Source of the DNA: Conus ventricosus
Lineage: Eukaryota > Mollusca > Gastropoda > Neogastropoda > Conidae
Assembly (NCBI GenBank): GCA_018398815.1
Contig: CM031618.1
Location: forward strand, 49,023,477 to 49,087,476
DNA length: 64,000 bases
Direction: 5' to 3'
A model generated the notes under the pieces. The model was not told where the DNA came from and did no database searches. It saw only the letters and a list, made by a program, of their open reading frames with translations. Of the stretch, positions 34,358 through 46,055 are shown piece after piece (position 1 is the stretch's first letter; every line of letters starts with the position of its first letter). Made by a program: the position numbers and the translations under genes.

Positions 34358-37300
34358 GTGAGAGCCATGGGTTGTGGTGTGAGAGGTAGAGCCATGGGGT
34401 TGTGTGTGAGAGGTGAGAGCCATGGGTTGTGGTGTGAGAGGTGAGAGCCATGGGTGTGGTGTGAGGGTGAGAGCCATGGGGTCTGGTGTGAGAGTGAGAG
34501 CCATGGGGTTGTGGTGTGAGAGGTGAGAGCCATGGGGTTGTGGTGTGAGAGGTGAGAGCCATGGGGTTGTGGTGTGAGAGGTGAGAGCCATGGGGTTGTG
34601 GGTGTGAGAGGTGAGAGCCATGGGGTTGTGGTGTGAGAGGTGAGAGCATGGGGTTGTGGTGTGAGAGGTGAGAGCCATGGGTTGTGGTGTGAGAGGTGAG
34701 AGCCATGGGGTTGTGGTGTGAGAGGTGAGAGCCATGGGGTTGTGGTGTGAGAGGTGAGAGCCATGGGGTTGTGGTGTGAGAGGTGAGAGCCATGGGGTTG
34801 TGGTGTGAGAGGTGAGAGCCATGGGGTTGTGGTGTGAGAGGTGAGAGCCATGGGTTGTGGTGTGAGAGGTGAGAGCCATGGGGTTGTGGTGTCAGAGGTG
34901 AGAGCCATGGGGTTGTGGTGTGGAGGTGAGAGCCATGGGGTTGTGGTGTGAGAGGTGAGAGCCATGGGGTTGTGGTGTGGAGGTGAGAGCCATGGGGTTG
35001 TGGTGTGAGAGGTGAGAGCCATGGGGCTGTGGTGTGAGAGGTGAGAGCATGGGTTGTGGTGTGAGAGCCATGGGGTTGTGGTGTGAGAGCCGTGGGTTGT
35101 GGTGTGAGGGGTGAGAGTCATGGGGTTGTGGTGTGAGAGGTGAAGCCATGGGGTTGTGGTGTGAGAGGTGAGAGCCATGGGGTTGTGGTGTGAGAGGTGA
35201 GAGCCATGGGGTTGTGGTGTGAGAGGTGAGAGCCATGGGTTGTGGTGTGAGAGCCTGGGTTGTGGTGTGGAAGTGAGAGCCATGGGTTGTGGTGTGAGAG
35301 CTGAGAGACATGGGGTTGTGGTGTGAGAGCCATGGGTTGTGGTGTGAGAGGTGAGAGCCATGGGTTGTGGTGTGAGGGGTGAGAGCCATGGGTTGTGGTG
35401 GTGGGGAGAGCCATGGGGTTGTGGTGTGAGAGGTGAAAGCCATGGGGTTGTGGTGTGAGAGGCGAGAGCCATGGGTTGTGGTGTGAGAGGTGAGAGCCAT
35501 GGGTTGTGGTGTGAGAGGTGAGAGCCATGGGTTGTGGTGTGAGAGGTGAGAGCCATGGGTTGTGGTGTGAGAGGTGAGAGCCATGTGGTTGTGGTTGTGA
35601 GAGGTGCGAGCCATGGGTTGTGGTGTGAGAGGTGAAAGCCATGGGGTTGTGGTGTGAGAGGTGAGAGCCATGGGTTGTGGTGTGAGAGGTGAGAGCCGTG
35701 GGGTTGTGGTGTGAGAGGTGAGAGCCATGGGGTTGTGGTGTGGAGAGGTGAGAGCCATGGGTTGTGGTGTGAGAGGTGAGAGCCATGGGTTGTGGTGTGA
35801 GAGGTGAGAGCATGGGGTTGTGGTGTGAGAGGTGAGAGCCATGGGGTTGTGGTGTGAGAGGTGAGAGCATGGGTTGTGGTGTGAGAGGTGAGACCAGGGG
35901 GTTGTGGTGTGAGAGGTGAGAGCCATGGGGTTGTGATGTGAGAGGTGAGAGCCGTGGGGTTGTGGTGTGAGAGCCATGGGGTTGTGGGTGAGAGGTGAGA
36001 GCCATGGGTTGTGGTGTGAGAGGTGAGAGACATGGGGTTGTGGTGTGAGAGGTGAGAGCCATGGGGTTGTGGTGTGAAAGGTGAGAGCCATGGGGTTGTG
36101 GTGTGAGAGGTGAGAGCCATGGGTTGTGGTGTGAGAGGTGAGAGCCATGGGTTGTGGTGTGAGAGGTGAGAGCCATGGGGTTGTGGTGTGAGAGGTGAGA
36201 GCCAGGGGTTGTGGTGTGAGAGTGAGAACATGGGTGTGGTGTGAGAGACATGGGTTGTGGTGTGAGAGGTGAGAGCCATGGGGTTGTGGTGTGAGAGGTG
36301 AGAGCCATGGGTTGTGGTGTGAGAGCCATGGGGTTGTGGTGTGAGAGGTGAGAGCCATGGGGTTGTGGTGTGAGAGGTGAGAGCCATGGGTTGTGGTGTG
36401 AGAGGTGAGAGCCAGGGGGTTGTGGTGTCAGAGGTGAGAGCCGTGGGGTTGTGGTGTGAGAGGTGAGAGCCATGGGTTGTGGTGTGAGAGGTGAGAGCCA
36501 TGGGGTTGTGGTGTGAGAGGTGAGAGCCATGGGTTGTGGTGTGAGAGGTAAGAGCCATGGGGTTGTGGTGTGAGAGGTGAGAGCCAGGGTTGTGGTGTGA
36601 GAGGTGAGAGCCATGGGTTGTGGTGTGAGAGGTGAGAGCCATGGGGTTGTGGTGTGAGAGGTGAGAGCCATGGGTTGTGGTGTGAGAGGTGAGAGCCATG
36701 GGTTGTGGTGTGAGAGGTGAGAACCATGGGGTTGTGGTGTGAGAGACATGGGTTGTGGTGTGAGAGGTGAGAGCCATGGGGTTGTGGTGTGAGAGGTGAG
36801 AGCCATGGGTTGTGGTGTGAGAGGTGAGAGCCATGGTTGTGGTGTGAGAGGTGAGAACCATGGGGTTGTGGTGTGAGAGACATGGGGTTGTGGTGTGAGA
36901 GGTGAGAGCCATGGGGTTGTGGTGTGAGAGGTGAGAGCCATGGGGTTGTGGTGTGAGAGCCATGGGGTTGTGGTGTAGAGGTGAGAGCCATGGGTTGTGG
37001 TGTGAGAGGTGAGAGCCATGGTTGTGGTGTGAGAGGTGAGAGCCATGGGTTGTGGTGTCAGAGGTGAGAGCCGTGGGGTTGTGGTGTGAGAGGTGAGAGC
37101 CATGGGTTGTGGTGTGAGAGGTGAGAGCCATGGGGTTGTGGTGTGAGAGGTGAGAGCCATGGGTTGTGGTGTGAGAGGTAGAGCCATGGGGTTGTGGTGT
37201 GAGAGGTGAGAGCCATGGGTTGTGGTGTGGAGGTGAGAGCCATGGGTTGTGGTGTGAGAGGTGAGAGCCATGGGTTGTGGTGTGAGAGGTGAGAGCCATG

Positions 37301-38315
37301 GGTTGTGGTGTGAGAGGTGAGAGCCATGGGTTGTGGTGTGAGGTGAGAGCCATGGGTGTGGTGTGAGAGGTGAGAGCCATGGGTTGTGGTGTGAGAGGTG
37401 AGAGCCATGGGTTGTGGTGTGAGAGGTGAGAGCCATGGGGCTTGTGGTGTTTGAGAGGTGAGAGCCATGGGTTGTGGTGTGAGAGGCCATGGGGTTGTGG
37501 TGTGAGAGGTGAGAGCCGTGGGGTTGTGGTGTGAGAGGTGAGAGCCATGGTGGTTGTGGTGTGTGAGAGGTGAGAGCCATGGGTTGTGGTGTGAGATCCA
37601 TGGGGTTGTGGTGTGAGAGGTGAGAGCCATGGGGTTCTGGTGTGAGAGGTGAGAGCCAGGGGTTTTTGTGGGTGAGGTGAGAGCCATGGGGTTGTGGTGT
37701 GAGAGCCATGGGGTTGTGGTGTGAGAGGTGAGAGCCATGGGGTTGTGGTGTGAGAGGTGAGAGCCATGGGTTGTGGTGGGGAGCATGGGTTGTGGTGTGA
37801 GAGGTGAGAGCCGTGGGGTTGTGGTGTGAGAGCCATGGGTTGTGGTGTGAGAGGTGAGAGCCATGGGTTGTGGTGTGAGAGGTGAGAGCCGTGGGGTTGT
37901 GGTGTGAGAGCGTGGGTTGTGGTGTGAGAGGTGAGAGCCATGGGTTGTGGTGTGAGAGGTGAGAGCCATGGGGTTGTGGTGTGAGAGGTGAGAGCCATGG
38001 GTTGTGGTGTGAGAGGTGAGAGCCATGGGTTGTGGTGTGAGAGGTGAGAGCCATGGGTGTGGTGTGAGAGGTGAGAGCCGTGGGGTTGTGGTGTGAGAGT
38101 GAGAGCCATGGTTGTGGTGTGAGAGGTGAGAGCCATGGGTTGTGGTGTGAGAGGTGAGAGCCATGGGTTGTGGTGTGAGGAGGGTGAGCCCTGGGGTTGT
38201 GGTGTGAGAGGTGAGAGCCATGGGTTGTGGTGTGAGAGGTAAGACATGGGTTGTGGTGTGAGAGGTGAGAGCCATGGGGTTGGGGTGTAGAGGTGAGAGC
38301 GTTGGGTTGGGGTTA
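34358..38315 (+). repeat. Minisatellite A, first block
   Basis: Head-to-tail units of about 28-29 bp, containing GTGAGAGCCATGGGGTTGTG followed by GTGTGAGAG, with shorter ~20 bp variants lacking one GTGAGAGGT. By length there are roughly 140 units. Common variants are GGG for GGGG, GCCGTGG for GCCATGG, and GAGACATGG. Each full unit carries AG|GTGAGAG, a strong match to the 5' splice site consensus, and most carry an NcoI-type CCATGG. The plus strand contains very little C. The first unit is the real splice donor. Confidence 0.97.
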
Positions 38316-39755
38316 TGGGAGGTTTGGCATTGTAGGCTGTGAGAGGATGGGTTGTGATGTGGGAGGTTTGGCATTGTACACTGTGAGAGGATGGGTTGTG
38401 ATGTGGGAGGTTTGGCATTGTACACTGTGAGAGAGGGGTTGTGATGTGGAGGTTTGCATTGTACACTGTGAGAGGATGGGTTGTGATGTGGGAGGTTTGG
38501 CATTGTACACTGTGAGAGGATGGGTTGTGATGTGAGAGGTTTGGCATTGTACACTGTGAGAGGATGGGTTTGTGATGTGAGAGGTTTGGCTTTGTACACT
38601 GTGAGAGGATGGGTTGTGATGTGGGAGGTTTGGCATTGTACACTGTGAGAGGATGGGTTGTGATGGGAGGTTTGGCATTGTACACTGTGAGAGGATGGGT
38701 TGTGATTGGGAGGTTTGGCATTGTACACTGTGAGAGGATGGGTTGTGATGTTGGAGGTTTGGCATTGTACACTGTGAGAGGATGGGTTGTGAGGCGGGAG
38801 GTTGGCATTGTACACTGTGAGAGGATGGGTTGTGATGTGGAGGTTTGTCATTGTACATTGTGAGAGGATGGGTTGTGATGTGGGAGGTTTGGCATTGTAC
38901 ACTGTGAGAGGATGGGTTGTGATGTGGGAGGTTTGGCATTGTACACTGTGAGAGGATGGGTTGTGATGTGAGAGGTTTGGCATTGTACACTGTGAGAGGA
39001 TGGGTTGTGATGTGAGAGGTTTGGCATTGTACACTGTGAGAGGATGGGTTGTGATGCGGGAGGTTTGGCATTGTACACTGTGAGAGGATGGGTTGTGATG
39101 TGGGAGGTTTGGCATTGTACACTGTGAGAGGATGGGTTGTGATGTGAGAGATTTGGCATTGTACACTGTGAGAGGATGGGTTGTGATGCGGGAGGTTTGG
39201 CATTGTACACTGTGAGAGGATGGGTTGTGATGTTTGAGGTTTGGCATTGTACACTGTGAGAGGATGGGTTGTGATGTGAGAGGTTTGGCATTGTACACTG
39301 TGAGAGGATGGGTTGTGATGTGGGAGGTTTGGCATTGTACACTGTGAGAGGATGGGTTGTGATGCGGGAGGTTTGGCATTGTACACTGTGAGAGGATGGG
39401 TTGTGATGCGGGAGGTTTGGCATTGTACACTGTGAGAGGATGGGTTGTTGATGTGGGAGGTTTGGCATTGTCCACTGTGAGAGGATGGGTTGTGATGTGG
39501 GAGGTTTGGCATTGTACACTGTGAGAGGATGGGTTGTGATGTGGGTGGTTTGGCATTGTACACTGTGAGAGGATGGGTTGTGATATGGGAGGTTTGGCAT
39601 TGTACACTGTGAGAGGATGGGTTGTGATGTGAGAGGTTTGGCATTGTACACTGTGAGAGGATGGATTGTGATGTGAGAGGTTTGGCATTGTACACTGTGA
39701 GAGGATGGGCTGTGATGTTGGAGGTTTGGCATTGTACACTGTGAGAGGATGGGTT
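38316..39755 (+). repeat. Minisatellite B, first block
   Basis: Head-to-tail 44 bp units made of ATGGGTTGTGATGTGGGA plus GGTTTGGCATTGTACACTG and TGAGAGG; about 32 units by length. The ATGGGTTGTG(A/G)TGTG(G/A)GAGGT part is clearly related to the core of unit A. The first unit has TAGGCTG instead of TACACTG. Confidence 0.97.
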
Positions 39756-42700
39756 GTGGTGTGAGAGCCGTGGGTTGTGGTGTGAGAGGTGAGAGCCATG
39801 GGTTGTGGTGTGGGAGCTGAGAGCCATGGGGTTGTGGTGTGAGAGCTGTGGGGTTGTAGTGTGAGAGGTGAGAGCCATGGGGTTGTGGTGTGAGAGGTGA
39901 GAGCCATGGGTTGTGGTGTGAGAGGTTAGAGCCGTGGGGTTGTGGTGTGAGAGGTGAGAGCCATGGGGTTGTGGTGTAAGAGGTGAAAGCCATGGGGTTG
40001 TGGTGTGAGAGGTGAGAGCCATGGGGTTGTGGTGTGAGAGGTGAAAGCCATGGGGTTGTGGTGTGAGAGGCGAGAGCCATGGGTTGTGGTGTGAGAGGTG
40101 AGACCCGTGGGGTTGTGGTGTGAGAGCCATGGGGTTGTGGTGTGAGAGGTGAGAGCCATGGGTTGTGGTGTGAGAGGTGAGAGCCATGGGGTTGTGGTGT
40201 GGGGAGCCATGGGTTGTGGTGTGAGAGGTGAGAGCCATGGGTTGTGGTGTGAGGAACTGAGAGCCATGGGGTTGTGGTGTGAGAGCCATGGGGTTGTAGT
40301 GTGAGAGGTGAGAGCCATGGGGTTGTGGTGTGAGAGGTGAGAGCCATGGGGTTGTGGTGTGAGAGCCATGTGGTTGTGGTGTGAGAGGTGAAAGCCATGG
40401 GTTGTGGTGTGAGAGGCGAGAGCCATGGGTTGTGGTGTGAGAGGTGAGAGCCATGGGTTGTGGTGTGGAGAGGTGAGAGCCATGGGTTGTGGTGTGAGAG
40501 GTGAGAGCCATGAGTTGTGGTGTGAGAGGTGAGAGCCATGGGTTGTGCTGTGAGAGGTGAGCGCCATGGGGTTGTGGTGTGAGAGGTGCGAGCCATGGGT
40601 TGTGGTGTGTAGAGGTGAAAGTAATGGGGTTGTGGTGTGGAGGTGAGAGCCGTGGGGTTGTGGTGTGAGAGGTGAGAGCCATGGGGTTGTGGTGTGAGAG
40701 GTGAAAGCCATGGGTTGTGGTGTGAGAGGTGAGAGCCATGGGTTGTGGTGTGAGAGGTGAGAGCCATGGGTTGTGGTGTGAGAGCCATGGGGTTGTGGTG
40801 TGAGAGGTGAGAGCCATGGGTTGTGGTGTGAGAGGTGAGAGCCATGGGTTGTGGTGTGAGAGGTGAGGACCCAGGGGGTTGTGGTGTGAGAGGTGAGAGC
40901 CATGGGGTTGTGATGTGAGAGGTGAGAGCCGTGGGGTTGTGGTGTGAGAGCCATGGGGTTGTGGTGTGAGAGGTGAGAGCCATGGGTTGTGGTGTGAGAG
41001 GTGAGAGACATGGGGTTGTGGTGTGAGAGGTGAGAGCCATGGGGTTGTGGTGTGAAAGGTGAGAGCCATGGGGTTGTGGTGGTGAGAGGTGAGAGCATGG
41101 GTTGTGGTGTGAGAGGATAGAGCCCATGGGGTTGTGGTGTTGAAAGCCGTGGGGTTGTGGTGTGAGAGGTGAGAGCCATGGGGTTGTGGTGTGAAAGGTG
41201 AGAGCCATGGGGTTGTGGTGTGAGAGGTGAGAGCCATGTGTTGTGGTGTGAGAGGTGAGAGCCATGGGGTTGTGGTGTGAGAGCCGTGGGGTTGTGGTGT
41301 GAGAGGTGAAAGCCGTGGGGTTGTGGTGTGAGAGGTGAGAGCCATGGGGTTGTGGTGTGAGAGCCGTGGGGTTGTGGTGTGAGAGGTGAGAGCCGTGGGG
41401 TTGTGGTGTGAGAGGTGAGTGCCGTGGGGTTGTGGTGTGAAAGCCGTGGGGTTGTGGTGTGAGAGGTGAGAGCCATGGGGCTGTGGTGTGAGAGGTGAGA
41501 GCCATCGGTTTTGGTGTGAGAGGGTGAGAGCCATGGGGCTGTGGTGTGAGAGGTGAGAGCCATGGGGCTGTGGTGTGAGAGGTGAGAGCCATGGGGTTGT
41601 GGTGTGAGAGCCGTGGGGTTGTGGTGTGAGAGGTGAGAGCCATGGGTTGTGGTGTGAGAGGTGAGAGCCATGGGTTGTGTGTGGAACGGTGAGAGCCATG
41701 GGGTTGTGGTGTGAGAGGTGAGAGCCATGGGGTTGTGGTGTGAGAGGTGAGAGCCGTGGGGTTGTGGTGTGAGAGCCATGGGTTGTGGTGGGAGAGGTGA
41801 GAGCCATGGGTTGTGGTGTGAGAGGTGAGAGCCATGGGGTTGTGGTGTGAGAGGTGAGAGCCATGGGGTTGTGGTGTGAAAGGTGAGAGCCAGTGGGTTT
41901 TGTGGTGTGAGAGGTGAGAGCCATGGGTTGGTGTGAGAGAGGTGAGAGCCATGGGGTTGTGGTGTGAGAGCCGTGGGGTTGTGGTGTGAGAGATGAGAGC
42001 CGTGGGTTGTGGTGTGAGAGGTGAGAGCCATGGGGTTGTGGTGTGAGAGCCGTGGGGTTGTGGTGTGAGAGGTGAGAGCCGTGGGTTTGTGGTGTGAGAG
42101 GTGAGAGCCGTGGGGTTGTGGTGTGAGAGCCGTGGGGTTGTGGTGTGAGAGGTGAGAGCCATGGGGTTGTGGTGTGAGAGGTGAGAGCCATGGGTTGTGA
42201 TGTGAGAGGTGAGAGCCATGGGGTGTGGTGTGAGAGGTGAGAGCCATGGGGCTGTGGTGTGAGAGGTGAGAGCCATGGGGTTGTGGTGTGAGACCCGTGG
42301 GGTTGTGGTGTGAGAGGTCAGAGCCATGGGTTGTGGTGTGAGAGGTGAGAGCCATGGGTTGTGGTGGGAGAGGTGAGAACCATGGGTTGTGGTGTGAGGG
42401 TGAGAGCCATGGGTTGTGGTGTGAAAGGTGAGAGCCGTGGGGTTGTGGTGTGAGAGGTGAGAGCCGTGGGGTTGTGGTGTGAGAGCCATGGGTTGTGGTG
42501 TGAGAGGTGAGAGCCGTGGGGTTGTGGTGTGAGAGGTGAGAGCCATGGGTTGTGGTGTGAGAGGTGAGAGCCATGGGGTTGTGGTGTGAGAGGTGAGAGC
42601 CATGGGGTTGTGGTGTGAGAGCCATGGGTTGTGGTGTGAGAGGTGAGAGCCATGGGGTTGTGGTGTGAGAGCCGTGGGGTTGTGGTTTGAGAGGTGGGAG

Positions 42701-45700
42701 CCATGGGTTGTGGTGTGAGAAGTGAGAGCCATGGGGTTGTGGTGTGAGAGCCGTGGGGTTGTGGTGTGAGAGGTGAGAGCCATGGGTTGTGGTTGTGAGA
42801 GGTGAGAGCCATGGGGTTGTGGTGTGAGAGCCGTGGGGTTGTGGTGTGAGAGGTGAGAGCCATGGGTTGTGATGTGAGAGGAGAGAGCCATGGGGTTGTG
42901 GTGTGAGAGCCATGGGTTGTGGTTTGAGAGGTGAGAGCCGTGGGGTTGTGGTGTGAGAGGTGAGAGCCATGGGGTTGTGGTGTGAGAGGTGAGAGCCATG
43001 GGTTGTGGTGTGAGAGGTGAGAGCCATGGGTTGTTGTGTGAGAGGTGAGAGCCATGGGGTTGTGGTGTGAGAGCCAAGGGGTTGTGGTGTGAGAGGTGAG
43101 AGCCATGGGTTGTGGTGTGAGAGCCGTGGGGTTGTGGTGTGGAGGTGAGAGCTGTGGGGTTGTGGTGTGAGAGCCATGGGGTTGTGGTGTGTGAGAGGTG
43201 AGAGCCATGGGGTTGTGGTGTGAGAGCCATGGGGTTGTGGTGTGAGAGGTGAGAGCCATGGGTTGTGGTGTGAGAGCCATGGGTTGTGGTGTGGAGGTGA
43301 GAGCCATGGGTTGTTGGGGTGAGAGGTGAGAGCCATGGGTTGTGGTGTGAGAGGTAAGAGCCATGGGTTCTGGTGTGAGAGGTGAGAGCCGCGAGGTTGT
43401 GGTGTGTGAGAGGTGAGAGCCATGGGGCTGTGGTGTGAGAGGTGAGAGCCATGGGGTTGTGATGTGAGAGCCGTGTGGTTGTGGTGTGAGAGGTGAGAGC
43501 CATGGGGTTGTGGTGTGAGAGGTGAGAGCCATGGGTTGTGGTGTGAGAGGTGAGAGTCATGGGTTGTGGTGTGAGAGCCATGGGGTTGTGGTGTGGGAGG
43601 TGAGAGCCGTGGGTTGTGGTGTGAGAGCTGTGGGGTTGTGGTGTGAGAGGTGAGAGCCATGGGTTGTTGTGTGAGAGGTGAGAGCCATGGGTTGTGGTGT
43701 GAGAGGTGAGAACCATGGGGTTGTGGTGTGAGAGGTGAGAGCCATGGGTTGTGGTGTGAGAGGTGAGAGCCATGGGTTGTGGTTTTGAGAGGTGAGAGCC
43801 ATGGGGTTGTGGTGTGAGAGCCATGGGGTTGTGGTGTGAGAGGTGAGAGCCATGGGGTTGTGGTGTGAGAGCCATGGGGTTGTGGTGTGAGAGGTGAGAG
43901 CCATGGGGTTGTGGTGTGAGAGCCATGGGGTTGTGGTGTGAGAGGTGAGAGCCATGGGTTGTGGTGTGAGAGCCATCGGGTTGTGGTGTGGAGTGAGAGC
44001 CATGGGTTGTTGTGTGAGAGGTGAGAGCCATGGGTTGTGGTGTGAGAGGTAAGAGCCATGGGTTCTGGTGTGAGAGGTGAGAGCCGCGAGGTTGTGGTGT
44101 GAGAGGTGAGAGCCATGGGGCTGTGGTGTGAGAGGTGAGAGCCATGGGGTTGTGATGTGAGAGCCGTGTGGTTGTGGTGTGAGAGGTGAGAGCCATGGGG
44201 TTGTGGTGTGAGAGGTGAGAGCCATGGGTTGTGGTGTGAGAGGTAGAGAGTCATGGGTTGTGGTGTGAGAGCCATGGGGTTGTGGTGTGGGAGGTGAGAG
44301 CCGTGGGTTGTGTGTTGTGAGAGCTGTGGGGTTGTGGTGTGAGAGGTGAGAGCCATGGGTTGTTGTGTGAGAGGTGAGAGCCATGGGTTGTGGTGTGAGA
44401 GGTGAGAACCATGGGTTGTGGTGTGAGAGGTGAGAGCCATGGGTTGTGGTGTGAGAGGTGAGAGCCATGGGTTGTGGTGTGAGAGGTGAGCAGAGAGCCA
44501 TGGGTTGTGGTGTGAGAGGTGAGAGCCATGGGGGTTGTGGTGTGAGAGGTGAGAGCCATGGGTTGTGGTGTGAGAGGTGAGAGCCATGGGTTGTGGTGTG
44601 AGAGGTGAGAGCCATGGGTTGTGGTGTGAGAGGTGAGAGCCATGGGGTTGTGGTGTGAGAGCCATGGGGTTGTGGTGTGAGAGGTGAGAGCCATGGGGTT
44701 GTGGTGTGAGAGCCATGGGGTTGTGGTGTGAGAGGTTAGAACATGGGGTTGTGGTGTGAGAGGTGATAGCCATGGTGTTGTGGTGTGAGGGGTTTGAGAG
44801 CCATGGGGTTGTGGTGTAAGAGGTGAGAGCCATGGGGTTGTGGTGTGAGAGGTGAGAGCCGTGGGGTTGTAGTGTGAGAGGTGAGAGCCATGGGGTTGTG
44901 GTGTGAGAGGTGAGAGCCGTGGGGTTGTGGTGTGAGAGGTGAGAGCCATGGGTTGTGTGGTGTGAGAGGTGAGAGTCATGGGGTTGTGGTGTGAGAGGTG
45001 AGAGCCATGGGTTGTGGTGTGAGATGTAAGAGCCATGGGTTGTGGTGTGAGAGGTGAGAGCCATGGGCTGTGGTGTGAGAGGTGAGAGCCATGGGTTGTG
45101 GTGTGAGAGGTGAGAGCCATGGGTTGTGGTGTGAGAGGTGAGAGCCATGGGTTGTGGTGTGAGAGGTGAGAGCCATGGGTTGTGGTGTGAGAGGTGAGAG
45201 CCATGGGGCTGTGGTGTGAGAGGTGAGAGCCATGGGTTGTGGTGTGAGAGCCATGGGGTTGTGGTGTGAGAAGTGAGAGCCGTGGGGTTGTGGTGTGAGA
45301 GGTGAGAGCCATGGGGTTGTGGTGTGAGAGGTGAGAGCCATGGGTTGTGGTGTGAGAGCCATGGGGTTGTGGTGTGAGAGGTGAGAGCCATGGGGTTGTG
45401 GTGTGAGAGGTGAGAGCCATGGGGTTGTGGTGTGAGAGGTGAGAGCCATGGGTTGTGGTGTGAGAGCCGTGGGGTTGTGGTGTGAGAGGTGAGAGCCATG
45501 GGTTGTGGTGTGAGAGCCATGGGGTTGTGGTGTGAGAGGTGATAGCCGTGGGGTTGTGGTGTGAGAGCCATGGGTTGTGGTGTGAGAGGTGAGAGCCATG
45601 GGTTGTGGTGTGAGAGGTGAGAGCCGTGGGGTTGTGGTGTGAGGAGCCATGGGTTGTGGTGTGAGAGGTGAGAGCCATGGGTTGTGGTGTGAGAGGTGAG

Positions 45701-46055
45701 AGCCATGGGGTTGTGGTGTGAGAGATGAGAGCCATGTGTTGTGGTGTGAGAGGTGAGAGCCATGGGTTGTGGTGTGAGAAATTAGAGCCATGGGTGTGTG
45801 GTGTGAGAGGTGAGAGCCATGGGGTTGTGGTGTGAGAGGTGAGAGCCATGGGTTGTGGTGTGAGAGGTGAGAGCCATGGGTTGTGGTGTGAGAGGTGAGA
45901 GCCATGGGTTGTGGGGTGTGAGAGGTGAGAGCCCTGGGGTTGTGGTGTGAGAGGTGAGAGCCATGGGGTTTTGGTGTGAGAGGTGAGAGCCTGGGTTGTG
46001 GTGTGAGAGGTGAGGGCCATGTGGTTGTGGTGTGAGAGGTGAGAGCGTTGGGTTG
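39756..46055 (+). repeat. Minisatellite A, second block
   Basis: Same unit family as 34358-38315, about 220 units by length. Short ~20 bp variants and GCCGTGG variants are more frequent. A group of rare variants (GGTTCTGG, GCCGCGAGG, GGGGCTGTGG, GCCGTGTGG in that order) occurs at ~43370-43490 and again at ~44050-44180, showing a higher-order repeat of about 0.68 kb. Confidence 0.97.

Noticed and set aside
34358..46055. Repeated GCCATGGGG on the plus strand, resembling a strong start-codon context in every unit
   Set aside because: The region is intronic and the resulting frames are only about seven codons or simple repeats. Recorded as a curiosity, not a set of small ORFs.
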